Source of the DNA: Leadbettera azotonutricia ZAS-9 | Lineage (GTDB): Bacteria; Spirochaetota; Spirochaetia; Treponematales; Breznakiellaceae | Assembly (NCBI RefSeq): GCF_000214355.1 | Contig: NC_015577.1 | Location: 806,001-870,000 of the forward strand | Direction of reading: 5' to 3' | DNA: 64,000 nt | Shown: piece after piece, positions 17,568-26,503 of the stretch | Layout of the letters: every line of letters starts with the position of its first letter | How positions within the stretch are numbered: position 1 is the stretch's first letter | Translations under genes and position numbers: made by a program | Notes under the pieces: model-generated | Database searches by the model: none | Seen by the model: the letters and a program-made list of their open reading frames with translations, nothing else | What the model was told of the DNA's origin: nothing

Positions 17568-18686
17568 ATGGCAAAAGTAGAGTTAAAAGGTATTAGCAAA
17601 GTGTACGAAGGCAATGTCCGGGCCGTGGATAATGCCAACATCGTGGTAGAGGACAAGGAATTCGTCGTATTTGTCGGTCCTTCCGGCTGTGGAAAGTCCA
17701 CTACCCTCCGTATGGTCGCCGGTTTGGAAGACATAACCGAAGGTGAACTCTATATCGACGGCGAGCTCATGAATGATGTTCCCCCGAAAGACCGGAATAT
17801 CGCCATGGTGTTCCAGAATTACGCCCTGTATCCCCATATGACGGTCTATGAAAACATGGCTTTTGGCCTCAGGATCAAGAAAGTGGCCAAAGATGAGATC
17901 GATCGCCGTGTCCACGAGGCTGCCCGTATCCTGGACATCGAAAAATTCCTCGACAGGAAGCCCAAGGCCCTGTCCGGCGGCCAGCGCCAGCGTGTCGCTG
18001 TAGGCCGCGCCATTGTCCGTAACCCCAAGGTATTCCTTTTCGACGAACCCCTTTCCAACCTGGATGCCAAGCTCCGTGTGCAGATGCGCGCCGAGCTTTC
18101 CGAGCTGCACCTCCGGCTCAATGCCACCATGATCTATGTAACCCATGACCAGGTAGAAGCCATGACCATGGCCAACAAGATCGTCGTCATGAAAGACGGA
18201 AAGATCCAGCAGATTGGTTCCCCTCTCTTCCTTTATAATCACCCGGTCAACAAGTTCGTAGCTGGTTTCATTGGTTCCCCTGCCATGAACTTCCTCTCCA
18301 CCAAAGTAAACGAAGAAGGCGGACAGGTCGTGCTGGACGAAGGTACGTTCAAGATCAAACCCGCTGCCGAACATGTGGAATACCTCCGCAAGTATGTTGG
18401 CAAGGAAGTGTTCTTTGGCATCAGGCCCGAAGATCTCCTCTACCAGACTTCACCGGCTGCCGAAAACAACATGGCCGTAAAGATCACTGTAGTTGAGCCT
18501 CTGGGTGCTGACATCCACCTCTGGCTGACCACTAGTAATCAGCCCCTGGTTGCCCGTACCGAGCCCCACTACACTTTCAAGGTCGGCGATATAGCCAACT
18601 TTGTCCCCAGGCTGGAGAAAGCCCGGTATTTCGACAAGGAAACCGAACTCTCCATTCTGGCTGAACTGGATACTGCTGCGAAATAA
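17568..18686 (+). CDS. ugpC: ABC transporter ATP-binding protein, MsmK/UgpC/MalK type
   Basis: A 372-residue ATPase of the carbohydrate-uptake class 1 family. It has Walker A GPSGCGKST, Q-loop VFQNYALYPHMTVYEN, signature LSGGQRQRVAVGRA, Walker B VFLFDEPLSNLD and the H-loop in YVTHDQVEAM. A C-terminal TOBE/regulatory domain starts near residue 240. Such ATPases often serve several sugar permeases encoded elsewhere, and no permease or binding protein adjoins it here. ATG 17568 is chosen over an upstream in-frame ATG because of its AAGGGAGG site. Codon use is very even, as in a highly expressed gene, and it has its own promoter and terminator, consistent with a shared ATPase. Confidence 0.9.
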   Translation: MAKVELKGISKVYEGNVRAVDNANIVVEDKEFVVFVGPSGCGKSTTLRMVAGLEDITEGELYIDGELMNDVPPKDRNIAMVFQNYALYPHMTVYENMAFGLRIKKVAKDEIDRRVHEAARILDIEKFLDRKPKALSGGQRQRVAVGRAIVRNPKVFLFDEPLSNLDAKLRVQMRAELSELHLRLNATMIYVTHDQVEAMTMANKIVVMKDGKIQQIGSPLFLYNHPVNKFVAGFIGSPAMNFLSTKVNEEGGQVVLDEGTFKIKPAAEHVEYLRKYVGKEVFFGIRPEDLLYQTSPAAENNMAVKITVVEPLGADIHLWLTTSNQPLVARTEPHYTFKVGDIANFVPRLEKARYFDKETELSILAELDTAAK

Positions 18687-18708
18687 GGCCGCTTGCGCGT
18701 AAACCGGA

Positions 18709-18741
18709 ACCGTCCTGCACAATGCGCGGGACGGTTTTTTT
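18709..18741 (+). terminator. Intrinsic terminator
   Basis: Arms ACCGTCC (18709-18715) and GGACGGT (18729-18735) close a 13-base loop and are followed by seven T, 23 bases after the ATPase stop. Confidence 0.9.
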
Positions 18742-18788
18742 GTGCCTTGCAACAATATCCTGCAAATGCTACCATATAATAGAAAATT

Positions 18789-20690
18789 ATGACAAATGAT
18801 AACAATTCTTCCTTTTCCTCTTTCGGTTTATCCGATGCCGTGCTTGACGCCTTATCCCGCAAGGGTTTTACCGCCCCAAGTTCAATCCAAACCATAGCCC
18901 TGCCCCGGCTTTTGGCCGACGAAGGCCATCTCATCGTCAAGGCCAGGACGGGTACGGGCAAGACTGCCGCCTTCGGCATTCCCCTGGTGGAGCGTTTTGT
19001 CCGGGGCGAGTTGACAAAGGGCCATGCGCCCAGAGCGCTCATACTTACCCCCACCCGTGAACTCTGCCTTCAGGTTTCCCGGGAAATCGCCTCCTTTGTC
19101 CCTCCGGGAACCGGCGTGCCCCGCATCACCGCAGTTTACGGGGGAGCATCAATCCGAACTCAGATACTCGACCTTAAACGGGGCACGGAGCTTGTTGTCG
19201 GGACTCCCGGCCGGGTGATGGATCTTATGGAGCGGAAGGTGCTGGAGCTTTCCTCTGTGGATTGGTTTATCCTGGACGAAGCCGACGAAATGCTGGACAT
19301 GGGCTTTTTTGAAGATGTCGAAAAAATCATGACCCAGGTGAAGAGCGAGCGCAGGGTGGCGCTTTTTTCGGCCACCATGCCCGATCCTATATTAAAGATA
19401 ATACGCAAGAACATCGGGGAAGTCGAAATCCTTGAGGATGAAGCCCCTGAAGATGAAAAGCCTGCGGTTGACCAATACTACCTGGTGCTTAAGCGGGAGG
19501 ATCGCCTCGAAGTGTTGCGGCGCATCATAGACGGGGCTGAGGATTTTTATGGCCTCATCTTCTGCGCCACCAAGGCTGGAACGGACGAGCTTGCCCGCCG
19601 TCTTGTGGAATCGGGTTTTGCCGCCGAAGCAATACACGGCGACCTGACCCAGGAAGCCCGGGAGCGCACCCTGAGGCGTTTCCGTTCCAAGCAGACCGCG
19701 ATACTGGTAGCCACCGATGTTGCTGCCCGGGGCCTCGATATAGAGCGGCTGACCCACGTAATAAATTGGGATCTCCCCAACGACAGGGAAACCTACGTGC
19801 ACCGCATAGGCCGCACTGGCAGGGCAGGCCGGAGGGGCAGAGCTATCAGCCTTACCCTTCCCGCAGAACGGGGCCGTATGACCCAGCTTTCCCGGAGCAT
19901 GGAAAAAATCCTCGGAAGCAAGATCCAGTTCATGAAGGTTCCGACAGTCAAGGCAGTGATGAAGGCAGTGCGGGCCAGGATTGTTGCCGATGTCTGCTCG
20001 GCCTTGCCCGAACCGGAAGAAATTGAGACTGAAAGCCAAAGCGTTGAACCTGTCGCTGAAATTGTCGCGGCGGAAATTCCGGCGAAGCTTCCCACAGAAG
20101 TTGCAGAGGAAAATTCCTCCTCCCCTTTCCTTGGAAAAGTCTGCCATCAGCTTATAGAAACCCTGGGCGCCGAGAAAGCGGTAGAGGCCCTTATCAGCGC
20201 AAGCTATGGGGAACTTCTCGACCCCTCCCGTTACGGGACAGTCACTGAATTCGCCGAAGAAGATTTCCAAAAGGGAGGCTTCGGCGTTTCTCGTTTTGGC
20301 GGAACAGAGGGGGGCAGAAAGAGCGCATATCGGGACAAGAGGCAGGGCTTTGGATCAGGCCGCTCGCCGGGGCGCGAAGGGCGTCCCCCGGTTCATGAAG
20401 GCCGCCCCCAGCGCCATGAAGGGGCCCGCCGTGACAGCCCCGATGCCTTGAGCGATGCTTCTGCCCGTGTATATGTTGGCCTTGGGCGCCAGCATGGAGC
20501 AGGTGCCAAGGAAGTGGCGAATCTGCTTATGAAGGCAGGGGGCGTGCCCGGGCGGCTTGTGGATGCCATCGAGATGAAAGATTTTTGCGCCTTTGCTTCC
20601 CTGCCCGCCGAGGCAGCCCGCAAGGCCTGTGCCTTTTCGCGCAATGCTCCAAACGATCCGCCTATACGGCTTGCATCTCCGAGAAATTAA
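18789..20690 (+). CDS. DEAD-box RNA helicase with DbpA-type RNA-binding tail
   Basis: This 633-residue protein unwinds RNA, probably in ribosome assembly or mRNA decay. The helicase core (about 1-380) has the Q motif region, ARTGTGKT, LDEADEML, LFSATMP and HRIGRTGRAGR. A flexible segment rich in Gly, Arg and Pro (about 490-555) leads to a DbpA-like RNA-binding domain at the end (VYVGLGRQHGAGAKEVANLL). This layout is that of CsdA/DeaD or DbpA, and the two cannot be told apart by eye. TATAAT at 18775-18780 ends nine bases before the ATG, with no ribosome-binding site between. The end overlaps the convergent corrinoid-protein gene by 29 bases. Confidence 0.92.
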   Translation: MTNDNNSSFSSFGLSDAVLDALSRKGFTAPSSIQTIALPRLLADEGHLIVKARTGTGKTAAFGIPLVERFVRGELTKGHAPRALILTPTRELCLQVSREIASFVPPGTGVPRITAVYGGASIRTQILDLKRGTELVVGTPGRVMDLMERKVLELSSVDWFILDEADEMLDMGFFEDVEKIMTQVKSERRVALFSATMPDPILKIIRKNIGEVEILEDEAPEDEKPAVDQYYLVLKREDRLEVLRRIIDGAEDFYGLIFCATKAGTDELARRLVESGFAAEAIHGDLTQEARERTLRRFRSKQTAILVATDVAARGLDIERLTHVINWDLPNDRETYVHRIGRTGRAGRRGRAISLTLPAERGRMTQLSRSMEKILGSKIQFMKVPTVKAVMKAVRARIVADVCSALPEPEEIETESQSVEPVAEIVAAEIPAKLPTEVAEENSSSPFLGKVCHQLIETLGAEKAVEALISASYGELLDPSRYGTVTEFAEEDFQKGGFGVSRFGGTEGGRKSAYRDKRQGFGSGRSPGREGRPPVHEGRPQRHEGARRDSPDALSDASARVYVGLGRQHGAGAKEVANLLMKAGGVPGRLVDAIEMKDFCAFASLPAEAARKACAFSRNAPNDPPIRLASPRN

Positions 20691-21327
20691 GCTCTTTCCT
20701 GCAATAATCCACAGCAATCTCCGCTATGCTTATGGCGTCCGGGGCGTAGAAGTCGGCCCCTATGCCCCTGCAGAGCAGCTGTGTTACCGGTCCGCCTGAA
20801 AAAAGCGTTTTTATCCTTTCCTTTAAGTTTGCTGCATTCAGGGCCGTTACAAGGTGCTTCATTTGGGGCAGATGGGTGGTCAGGGCTGTGGAGCAGGCTA
20901 TGATGCGGGCTTCTTCATCCATAGCAGCGTTGATAAAACTTTCTATGGGGACGCTGGTTCCCAGATCAATCACGGTGATGCCCATGCTCTGTATCAAAAC
21001 TGAAATGAGGTTTTTTTCCCATTCCCTGATATCCCCTTTGACTGTTCCGGTGACGACTTTTCCATATTGGGAATTATCCTCGTTTTGCATTGATGAGCGT
21101 AAAATTTTTATGCTTTGGTTCAGGGCCCGCTCCGCTGCCAGAATATCGGGAATGAGGATCTCTTTGTCGCGGTACTGTTTTTCTGCCGCCATTATGCCGG
21201 GATAAAGGCCCTCCCTGATGATGCATTCGATGCTGCAGTTTTCTTCTACAGCCATGGCGACCATGCTTGATGTTTCCCCTGATTTGCAGTTCTTCAGGCT
21301 TGATGCAATTTCGTGCAGATTTATCAT
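20662..21327 (-). CDS. Corrinoid (B12-binding) protein of the MtaC/MtbC type lacking the axial histidine
   Basis: The 221-residue product has the two-domain form of methyltransferase corrinoid proteins: a helical cap (about 1-88, with LYPGIMAAEKQYRDKEILIPDIL) and a B12-binding Rossmann domain. The usual cobalt-binding motif D-x-H-x-x-G is D99-I-R-E-W-E here, so the lower-ligand histidine is arginine and the glycine is lost. The later STALTTHLPQMK and SGGPVTQ loops that cradle the corrin tail are kept. It may bind cobalamin without His ligation, or act as a sensor rather than a methyl carrier. It lies 30 bases after two PocR-AraC regulator genes on the same strand, and no methyltransferase gene is next to it. 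Confidence 0.8.
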   Translation of the reverse strand: MINLHEIASSLKNCKSGETSSMVAMAVEENCSIECIIREGLYPGIMAAEKQYRDKEILIPDILAAERALNQSIKILRSSMQNEDNSQYGKVVTGTVKGDIREWEKNLISVLIQSMGITVIDLGTSVPIESFINAAMDEEARIIACSTALTTHLPQMKHLVTALNAANLKERIKTLFSGGPVTQLLCRGIGADFYAPDAISIAEIAVDYCRKELNFSEMQAV

Positions 21328-21357
21328 GCTAATAACCTTTAACCTCGTTGAGGCCCT

Positions 21358-22737
21358 TTATTTTTTAATTATTTCGTTGTAATAGGTTGAAAAATTGATC
21401 TCTTGCGTTTCCGGGAGCTTCATGCCTCCTTTTGTTCTGAATCTGCCGGGGCTCATGCCCGCATAATTTTTAAAAATTTTCGAGAACCAGCTTTGATCCT
21501 CAAAACCGCAGTCCCCTGCAATTTTGCTCAGGGGATAATCGGTTTTTAAAAGCAATTCCTCTGCTTTTTCCACCCTCATGCGGTTGATGTAACAGGAAAG
21601 ATTTTCGCCCATCTCCTCTTTGAAGATAGTGCTGAAGTATGGGGGCGAAAGCCCCGATGCATTGGCAATTTCGGACAGGCTTATTTTGCGGGTATAGTTG
21701 TCCCAGATAAAGTGTTCTGCCTTTTTTAGGGATGTCCCATGATATATTCCCTGATACGAATAATTCCGCCATGCAAAATGAGCTGCTGCAAGGTGCAGGA
21801 TATCTGCCACATCTTCGATGGTTTTTGAATCCTCTATGCATCTATAAAAATAATTGTTGGTCCTGAGCAGGGCTTCAGGATCATAACCGGGACTGATGAC
21901 GGTGCGGGATAGCAGGGCTATTAATTCTATGGCACGCAACTGCATAATTTTAAACTGGCCTGGGCCCGAGAGGAGAAGGAGGATGGCCAAAAGTTTGTTA
22001 AGCATATCCCGCGCATTTTTCATGTCACCCTTGCGCATATAGGAGAGAAGCAGGCGTTCTTCGTCCAGTGGATAATTAGGTGTTGTTTCGTCTGCCTTAA
22101 AGCTGTTTTTAATGGCTTCAATTTTCAGGGATATGCCGCTTTGCTGTTCGGCTTTGCGCCTAAGGGCTTTATAATATTCACTGCCGTTAGGCGAAAGCGA
22201 TTCAGCGCAGATGAGGAGAATCTCCGCCAGGGACTGTATCGTCTTTGAATCGCCTTTGGAAAAATTGGAAAGCCGTTTTTTGATTTCCGGCTCAGGCACA
22301 GCCCCTTTTCCCATGCGGAACATCAGGGCGGCGACCTCTTTTTTGTCTATTCCCAGGAAACCTGTGGAGAGGAATGCTCCCTGAAATTCTCCTTCCGTAT
22401 AGAGAGGGCTTGTCCAAAAAAGAAAACCCAGATCGCACATATAGATATACGTGCCGCCATACCGGTAAGATTCCCTGACAGCATTGCTGTGCAATTCATT
22501 GCAGGGATGGAGTTTTTCAGGGCATTTTTCCGGATCCATGTATTGAGCGCAATAGAGGCAGATATTTTTTTCCACGCTTATTTCAGTGCGGGATTCTGTG
22601 ATTATTTCCAATTTTTTGTCGAGGACGCAGCATATGGTTCCCATGGCCTTTGCATAATTGGCAAGGAGCTTATAGGCCCTTTTTAGGAATGGATCTGTTT
22701 CTAATTGAATGGAAGAATTAGGATTATTTTTTTTCAT
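21358..22737 (-). CDS. AraC-family regulator with N-terminal PocR sensor domain
   Basis: The 459-residue protein has an N-terminal PocR domain (about 15-175) with the cysteine set ICLYCAQYMDPEKCPEKLHPC and the family stretch GGTYIYMCDLGFLFWTSPLY. A helical middle follows, then a C-terminal AraC double helix-turn-helix (about 345-445: SLSEIANASGLSPPYFSTIF and DYPLSKIAGDCGFEDQSWFS). PocR domains are thought to bind small hydrocarbon derivatives, as in propanediol control. It overlaps the next upstream regulator gene by four bases, so the two are co-translated. The two are clear paralogues in the AraC part. Confidence 0.85.
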   Translation of the reverse strand: MKKNNPNSSIQLETDPFLKRAYKLLANYAKAMGTICCVLDKKLEIITESRTEISVEKNICLYCAQYMDPEKCPEKLHPCNELHSNAVRESYRYGGTYIYMCDLGFLFWTSPLYTEGEFQGAFLSTGFLGIDKKEVAALMFRMGKGAVPEPEIKKRLSNFSKGDSKTIQSLAEILLICAESLSPNGSEYYKALRRKAEQQSGISLKIEAIKNSFKADETTPNYPLDEERLLLSYMRKGDMKNARDMLNKLLAILLLLSGPGQFKIMQLRAIELIALLSRTVISPGYDPEALLRTNNYFYRCIEDSKTIEDVADILHLAAAHFAWRNYSYQGIYHGTSLKKAEHFIWDNYTRKISLSEIANASGLSPPYFSTIFKEEMGENLSCYINRMRVEKAEELLLKTDYPLSKIAGDCGFEDQSWFSKIFKNYAGMSPGRFRTKGGMKLPETQEINFSTYYNEIIKK

Positions 22738-23843
22738 GATAAAATATGGCCGCCTCCATTTTTTCGGTATTTTCCCGGACTCATACCCGCATAGATCTTG
22801 AATATTTTTGAGAACCAGCTCTGATCCTCAAAACCGCAAGCCCCTGATATGTTGCGCAGAGAAAGCCCGGTTTCTGTCAGCATCACTGCGGCTTTCTCGA
22901 CTCTGAGACGGTTGAGGTAAACGGATAAATTTTCCCCCATCTCATCCTTGAATATGGTGCTGAAATAAGGCGCCGAAAGCCCTGAAGCATCGGCAATCTC
23001 CTTGAGGCTTATCTTGCGGGTGTAGTTTTCCCAGATGAAACGTTCGGCCCTGCGAAGGGCCGAGGCGTGCCGTATGCCCTGGAACGAAAATATCTTGGCC
23101 GAAAGATCCTCTGTAATGAGGTGGAGGTTTTCTTTCAAGTCTTCCGGGGTCTCCGATTCCTGCAGGCGTTTTAAATAGCGGTTGTTCATTTCCAGGGCAA
23201 CCATCGTATCATAGGGCTCTGCTGTTTCTCTCGAGAGAAGTATAACCAGTTCCATGGCCCTGAAACGCAGTTGTTCGATATTCACAGCTTGGCTGGCATG
23301 TATGCTTCCTAAAAGGCTGTTCAGCATTTTTCTGCTTTTTTCATTATCCCCCCGGCGCAGGGCTGCCAACAGGAGCCTTTCCCTGTCCAGGGAATAGCCA
23401 TGCAAAATCGCCTCCGGGTGCTTCTTTTTTGCAAGCCTGTCGATTGCTGTCATGGAATCCCTGGACGGATCCGAAATTCTTTCGGCTGCCAGGAGGAGTA
23501 TGCGGGCCAGGGATTTTACCTCGTCGGGATTTTTCCCTCGGACATGGCCGGCGATTATGGCCCCTGCATAGCGGCCTGCTGTATAGATAGGGCTTGTCCA
23601 ATAGACAAAGCCCTTCTCGCAGGCATAGACATAGGAAGACCCCGCACAGTGGGATCTTTCAAGGGCTTTGCGGTGAATCTCTGTGTTAAAATATTCAGGA
23701 TGGGACAGGGCATGGCCCGAACTGTCAACTACTGCTGCTGTACAACCGGAAGCTTTGGCATAGAATTCCGCCGTTTTTTGAGCCTTGATCAAAAGAGGCT
23801 TTATATCCCGTCTGCTTATGATATCCCGGCCTTCTTTTTCCAT
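22734..23843 (-). CDS. AraC-family regulator with shortened PocR-like domain
   Basis: The 369-residue protein is a paralogue of the following gene: the AraC domain is nearly identical in layout (SLKEIADASGLSAPYFSTIF, CGFEDQSWFSKIFKIYAGMSPG). Its sensor domain is cut down to about 120 residues. The cysteine-rich stretch of the neighbour is absent, although HCAGSSYVYACEKGFVYWTSPIYTAG remains. Loss of that stretch suggests the two proteins differ in ligand or metal use, or that they act as a heteromer. GGAGG precedes the ATG. It is the first gene of a probable operon ending with the corrinoid protein. Confidence 0.82.
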   Translation of the reverse strand: MEKEGRDIISRRDIKPLLIKAQKTAEFYAKASGCTAAVVDSSGHALSHPEYFNTEIHRKALERSHCAGSSYVYACEKGFVYWTSPIYTAGRYAGAIIAGHVRGKNPDEVKSLARILLLAAERISDPSRDSMTAIDRLAKKKHPEAILHGYSLDRERLLLAALRRGDNEKSRKMLNSLLGSIHASQAVNIEQLRFRAMELVILLSRETAEPYDTMVALEMNNRYLKRLQESETPEDLKENLHLITEDLSAKIFSFQGIRHASALRRAERFIWENYTRKISLKEIADASGLSAPYFSTIFKDEMGENLSVYLNRLRVEKAAVMLTETGLSLRNISGACGFEDQSWFSKIFKIYAGMSPGKYRKNGGGHILS

Positions 23844-23926
23844 GATCCGCCTCCTGTTATTATTGTCAGGTGCTCAAGAAGGGCGGGATACACCCAAATG
23901 GAGGAAAATTTTTATTTATGGAATTC

Positions 23927-26437
23927 TTACGATTTTATTATGCCTGCATCAATTCCGAGCCTTATGGCATCTGCACGGTTAACAGCGCCCAGCTTGTTGT
24001 AGATGCTTCTGATAGTGCTTTTGATGGTATTCGGCGAGAGGGTTGAGGCTACGGCAATTTCTTCCCTTGTAAGGCCCTGTGAGAGCCATATCAGCACGTC
24101 CCGTTCACGGGGGGAGAGTGGTGGGTACATCAATTTATTCTGGAGGGTGTTTTGCCTGTTTGCCCCCTGGGAGTTTTCATTGAAAAGATGGATTTTTTTT
24201 GCATACGCCGAAGAAGCACGGTGAATTTTTTCCAGCCATTCAAGGGGAAGGACATTCTCTTTAATGGCAGCCCCGGTGAGGGTTCTCATATCCTTGCCGA
24301 GTTCGGCAAAAGGCATGATAAGCCCCGCAGGGGAAGCAAGCTCGTAAGCCGCCTTAAGGCTTTTAAACGCGCCTTTCTTGTCATCCAGACGGTAACAGCA
24401 GCAGGCTTCGAGGACCCTGGTTTCTATGCGGCCTAAAAACAGGTTGTCCTCTTTGATGTTTTCCAGGGCTGCCAGGGCTGTAGGATAATGACGTTCGGCA
24501 AAGTGGTATTTAGCCTTTACCAAAATCTCAAGTTCCCTCGATCTGGACAGGAGATCGTTTTCTTCAAATTCATCCTTAAGCCATAATGGTACTTTTTCTG
24601 CCTGCCCTGTATGGGCATAGTACCAGCCCATAACGATATCATAATGCATCACCCGGTTGAGGTAGAAGGGTTTTTCGAGGATTGCATCAAGCTGCTTGAA
24701 TATTTTTTCCTTCTCGTCAAGGCGCCCACGGCACAGATATATTCTGAGAAGATAATAGAGGCAACAGTTTTCGATTTCGTACTGATCTTTTTCACGGGCT
24801 TTTGCAAGGGCTTTAAGCAGGTCCATTTCTGCGGTTTCCAGTTCCATGGAAAAGAAAGCAAGCTCCCCCCTGGCAAGATCGTCACAGCCGTACAGGCATC
24901 CCGCCATTACCGAAACGGTATAGGGAATTATGGCAGTAAGGTTATTGATGTAGTGCTCGAATTCTTCCCGCTCGGGGTTTTTGATACTGATGACGTATGA
25001 TCCGACTGAAGCTACTGAAACGGGAAGGCCTGAAACATGGCCGCAAAGCTTGCGGTACTGTTCGGCCTTTTCAAAATAGTGGACAAAGTTATAATCTCCC
25101 GTACAGCTGACATTGAGAATGCAGCTGAAGCCCAGATTGATATAGCATCCCATGAGGATCCTGTAACCAAGCTGATCTTTTTTCTTTTCGAGTCCAGGGA
25201 TGATTTCTTCCAGTTCGCTTTTTGTTTTTGAGTAGAGCCCCATGCTATTAAGCGTACGGCTGCGTATGATAAAGAGGATAGGGTGTTTTTGATAAATATC
25301 ATCCGGTGTTCTCTCTAATATCTCCAGAAGAAGTTTTGCAATACGGCTGGGAAGCATAAGAGGCATGGCAAAAAGGAGTGCGGCAATATCGTTATAATTG
25401 CCGGCCTTTTCATAATAAATAAGGGCGTCAACCTGCCTGTTGTTATTGGCGCACCATTTTGCCGCAGTATCCCAGATGTCAATTTTCTCTTCTTCCATCA
25501 ATTTATTTTGAAACTCCTGGAGGTATTCCAGAAAGAGGTGATGTATCATCCATGAATTAAGGTAAGTATCAAACCGGATAAAGGGGCCGATAGTTTCAAT
25601 CTTTTCATCCAGTCCTGTATCATGCGCAAGCTCCTTCAGAAGTTCAGGCGCCCAATAATCGATGAGTGAAAGTTTAATGCAAAATTTCTTAAGATCCGCG
25701 GGTATTTTTGCCATTACTTCGCTTTCTATCAGTTTGAAGATGTTCGAGCGCAGTGCCCTGGGTGCATAAGCCTCGTCGTCCCTGGCTGACAGGGCTGAGA
25801 GATGTATGGCAAAAGCCCAGCCTTCGGTGTCACGGCATATCTCGTCCACGATCTGGGGCGGGAATTTGATTTTCCGTAAGCAGAAGTAGTCCTCGGTTTC
25901 TTCCCTGCTGAACCTGAGATCCTCCTGGGTAATTTCAGCAACCATGCCTCGGGATTTGAGGCTCATCAGATTAATGGGAATTTCATTCCTGGATATCAGG
26001 ATCGAAGAGATATTGGGAAACGGGCTGGTAACAGAATGCTCAAGATAGCGGAGCACTCGTTTGTCTTTGAGGAGATGGAAATCATCGTACACAAAAATGT
26101 ATTTCTGCCGTGGGTCTATATCCTCTTTGGGTATGGCAACATAGCGTTCAAACTGCCGTTCGGATTCGGGGAAGCTCTCTGACCTTAGCCTTGCGGCTGA
26201 ATCGGGATTTATGCTGGATACGGCGGCGGTGAAATTTTCCCAAAAGCGCTCCGGTATATTGTCCCGTTCGGATAGCTGAACCCATACCGCCTGTACGGGC
26301 TGGGTTTTTATAAATGCATAAACAGCCTGGGTTTTGCCGTATCCTGCCCCGGCAATTACGGTAACCACCGGACGCTGTATCGCTTCTTCAAGAAGATGAC
26401 CGAGCCCCGGCCGCTCTATTAAATTTTTTGTTATCAT
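23927..26437 (-). CDS. MalT-like (LAL) ATP-dependent LuxR-type transcription activator
   Basis: An 836-residue STAND-type regulator. An N-terminal NTPase has the P-loop VIAGAGYGKT near residue 30 and Walker B IFVYDDFH. Winged-helix and long TPR-like helical repeats fill the middle. A LuxR helix-turn-helix (about 770-836) reads LSPRERDVLIWLSQGLTREEIA and NTIKSTIRSIYNKLGAVNRADAI. Such proteins bind an inducer and ATP, oligomerise and activate transcription. TATACT (26451 to 26446) ends nine bases before the ATG and no Shine-Dalgarno site exists. It lies 83 bases upstream of the PocR-AraC pair on the same strand and may control it. Confidence 0.9.
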   Translation of the reverse strand: MITKNLIERPGLGHLLEEAIQRPVVTVIAGAGYGKTQAVYAFIKTQPVQAVWVQLSERDNIPERFWENFTAAVSSINPDSAARLRSESFPESERQFERYVAIPKEDIDPRQKYIFVYDDFHLLKDKRVLRYLEHSVTSPFPNISSILISRNEIPINLMSLKSRGMVAEITQEDLRFSREETEDYFCLRKIKFPPQIVDEICRDTEGWAFAIHLSALSARDDEAYAPRALRSNIFKLIESEVMAKIPADLKKFCIKLSLIDYWAPELLKELAHDTGLDEKIETIGPFIRFDTYLNSWMIHHLFLEYLQEFQNKLMEEEKIDIWDTAAKWCANNNRQVDALIYYEKAGNYNDIAALLFAMPLMLPSRIAKLLLEILERTPDDIYQKHPILFIIRSRTLNSMGLYSKTKSELEEIIPGLEKKKDQLGYRILMGCYINLGFSCILNVSCTGDYNFVHYFEKAEQYRKLCGHVSGLPVSVASVGSYVISIKNPEREEFEHYINNLTAIIPYTVSVMAGCLYGCDDLARGELAFFSMELETAEMDLLKALAKAREKDQYEIENCCLYYLLRIYLCRGRLDEKEKIFKQLDAILEKPFYLNRVMHYDIVMGWYYAHTGQAEKVPLWLKDEFEENDLLSRSRELEILVKAKYHFAERHYPTALAALENIKEDNLFLGRIETRVLEACCCYRLDDKKGAFKSLKAAYELASPAGLIMPFAELGKDMRTLTGAAIKENVLPLEWLEKIHRASSAYAKKIHLFNENSQGANRQNTLQNKLMYPPLSPRERDVLIWLSQGLTREEIAVASTLSPNTIKSTIRSIYNKLGAVNRADAIRLGIDAGIIKS

Positions 26438-26503
26438 CTGCGTACAGTATAATTATTAATTATGGTTATTGCCAGTAGATAGGCGAATAGTTTATTATTA
26501 TTC

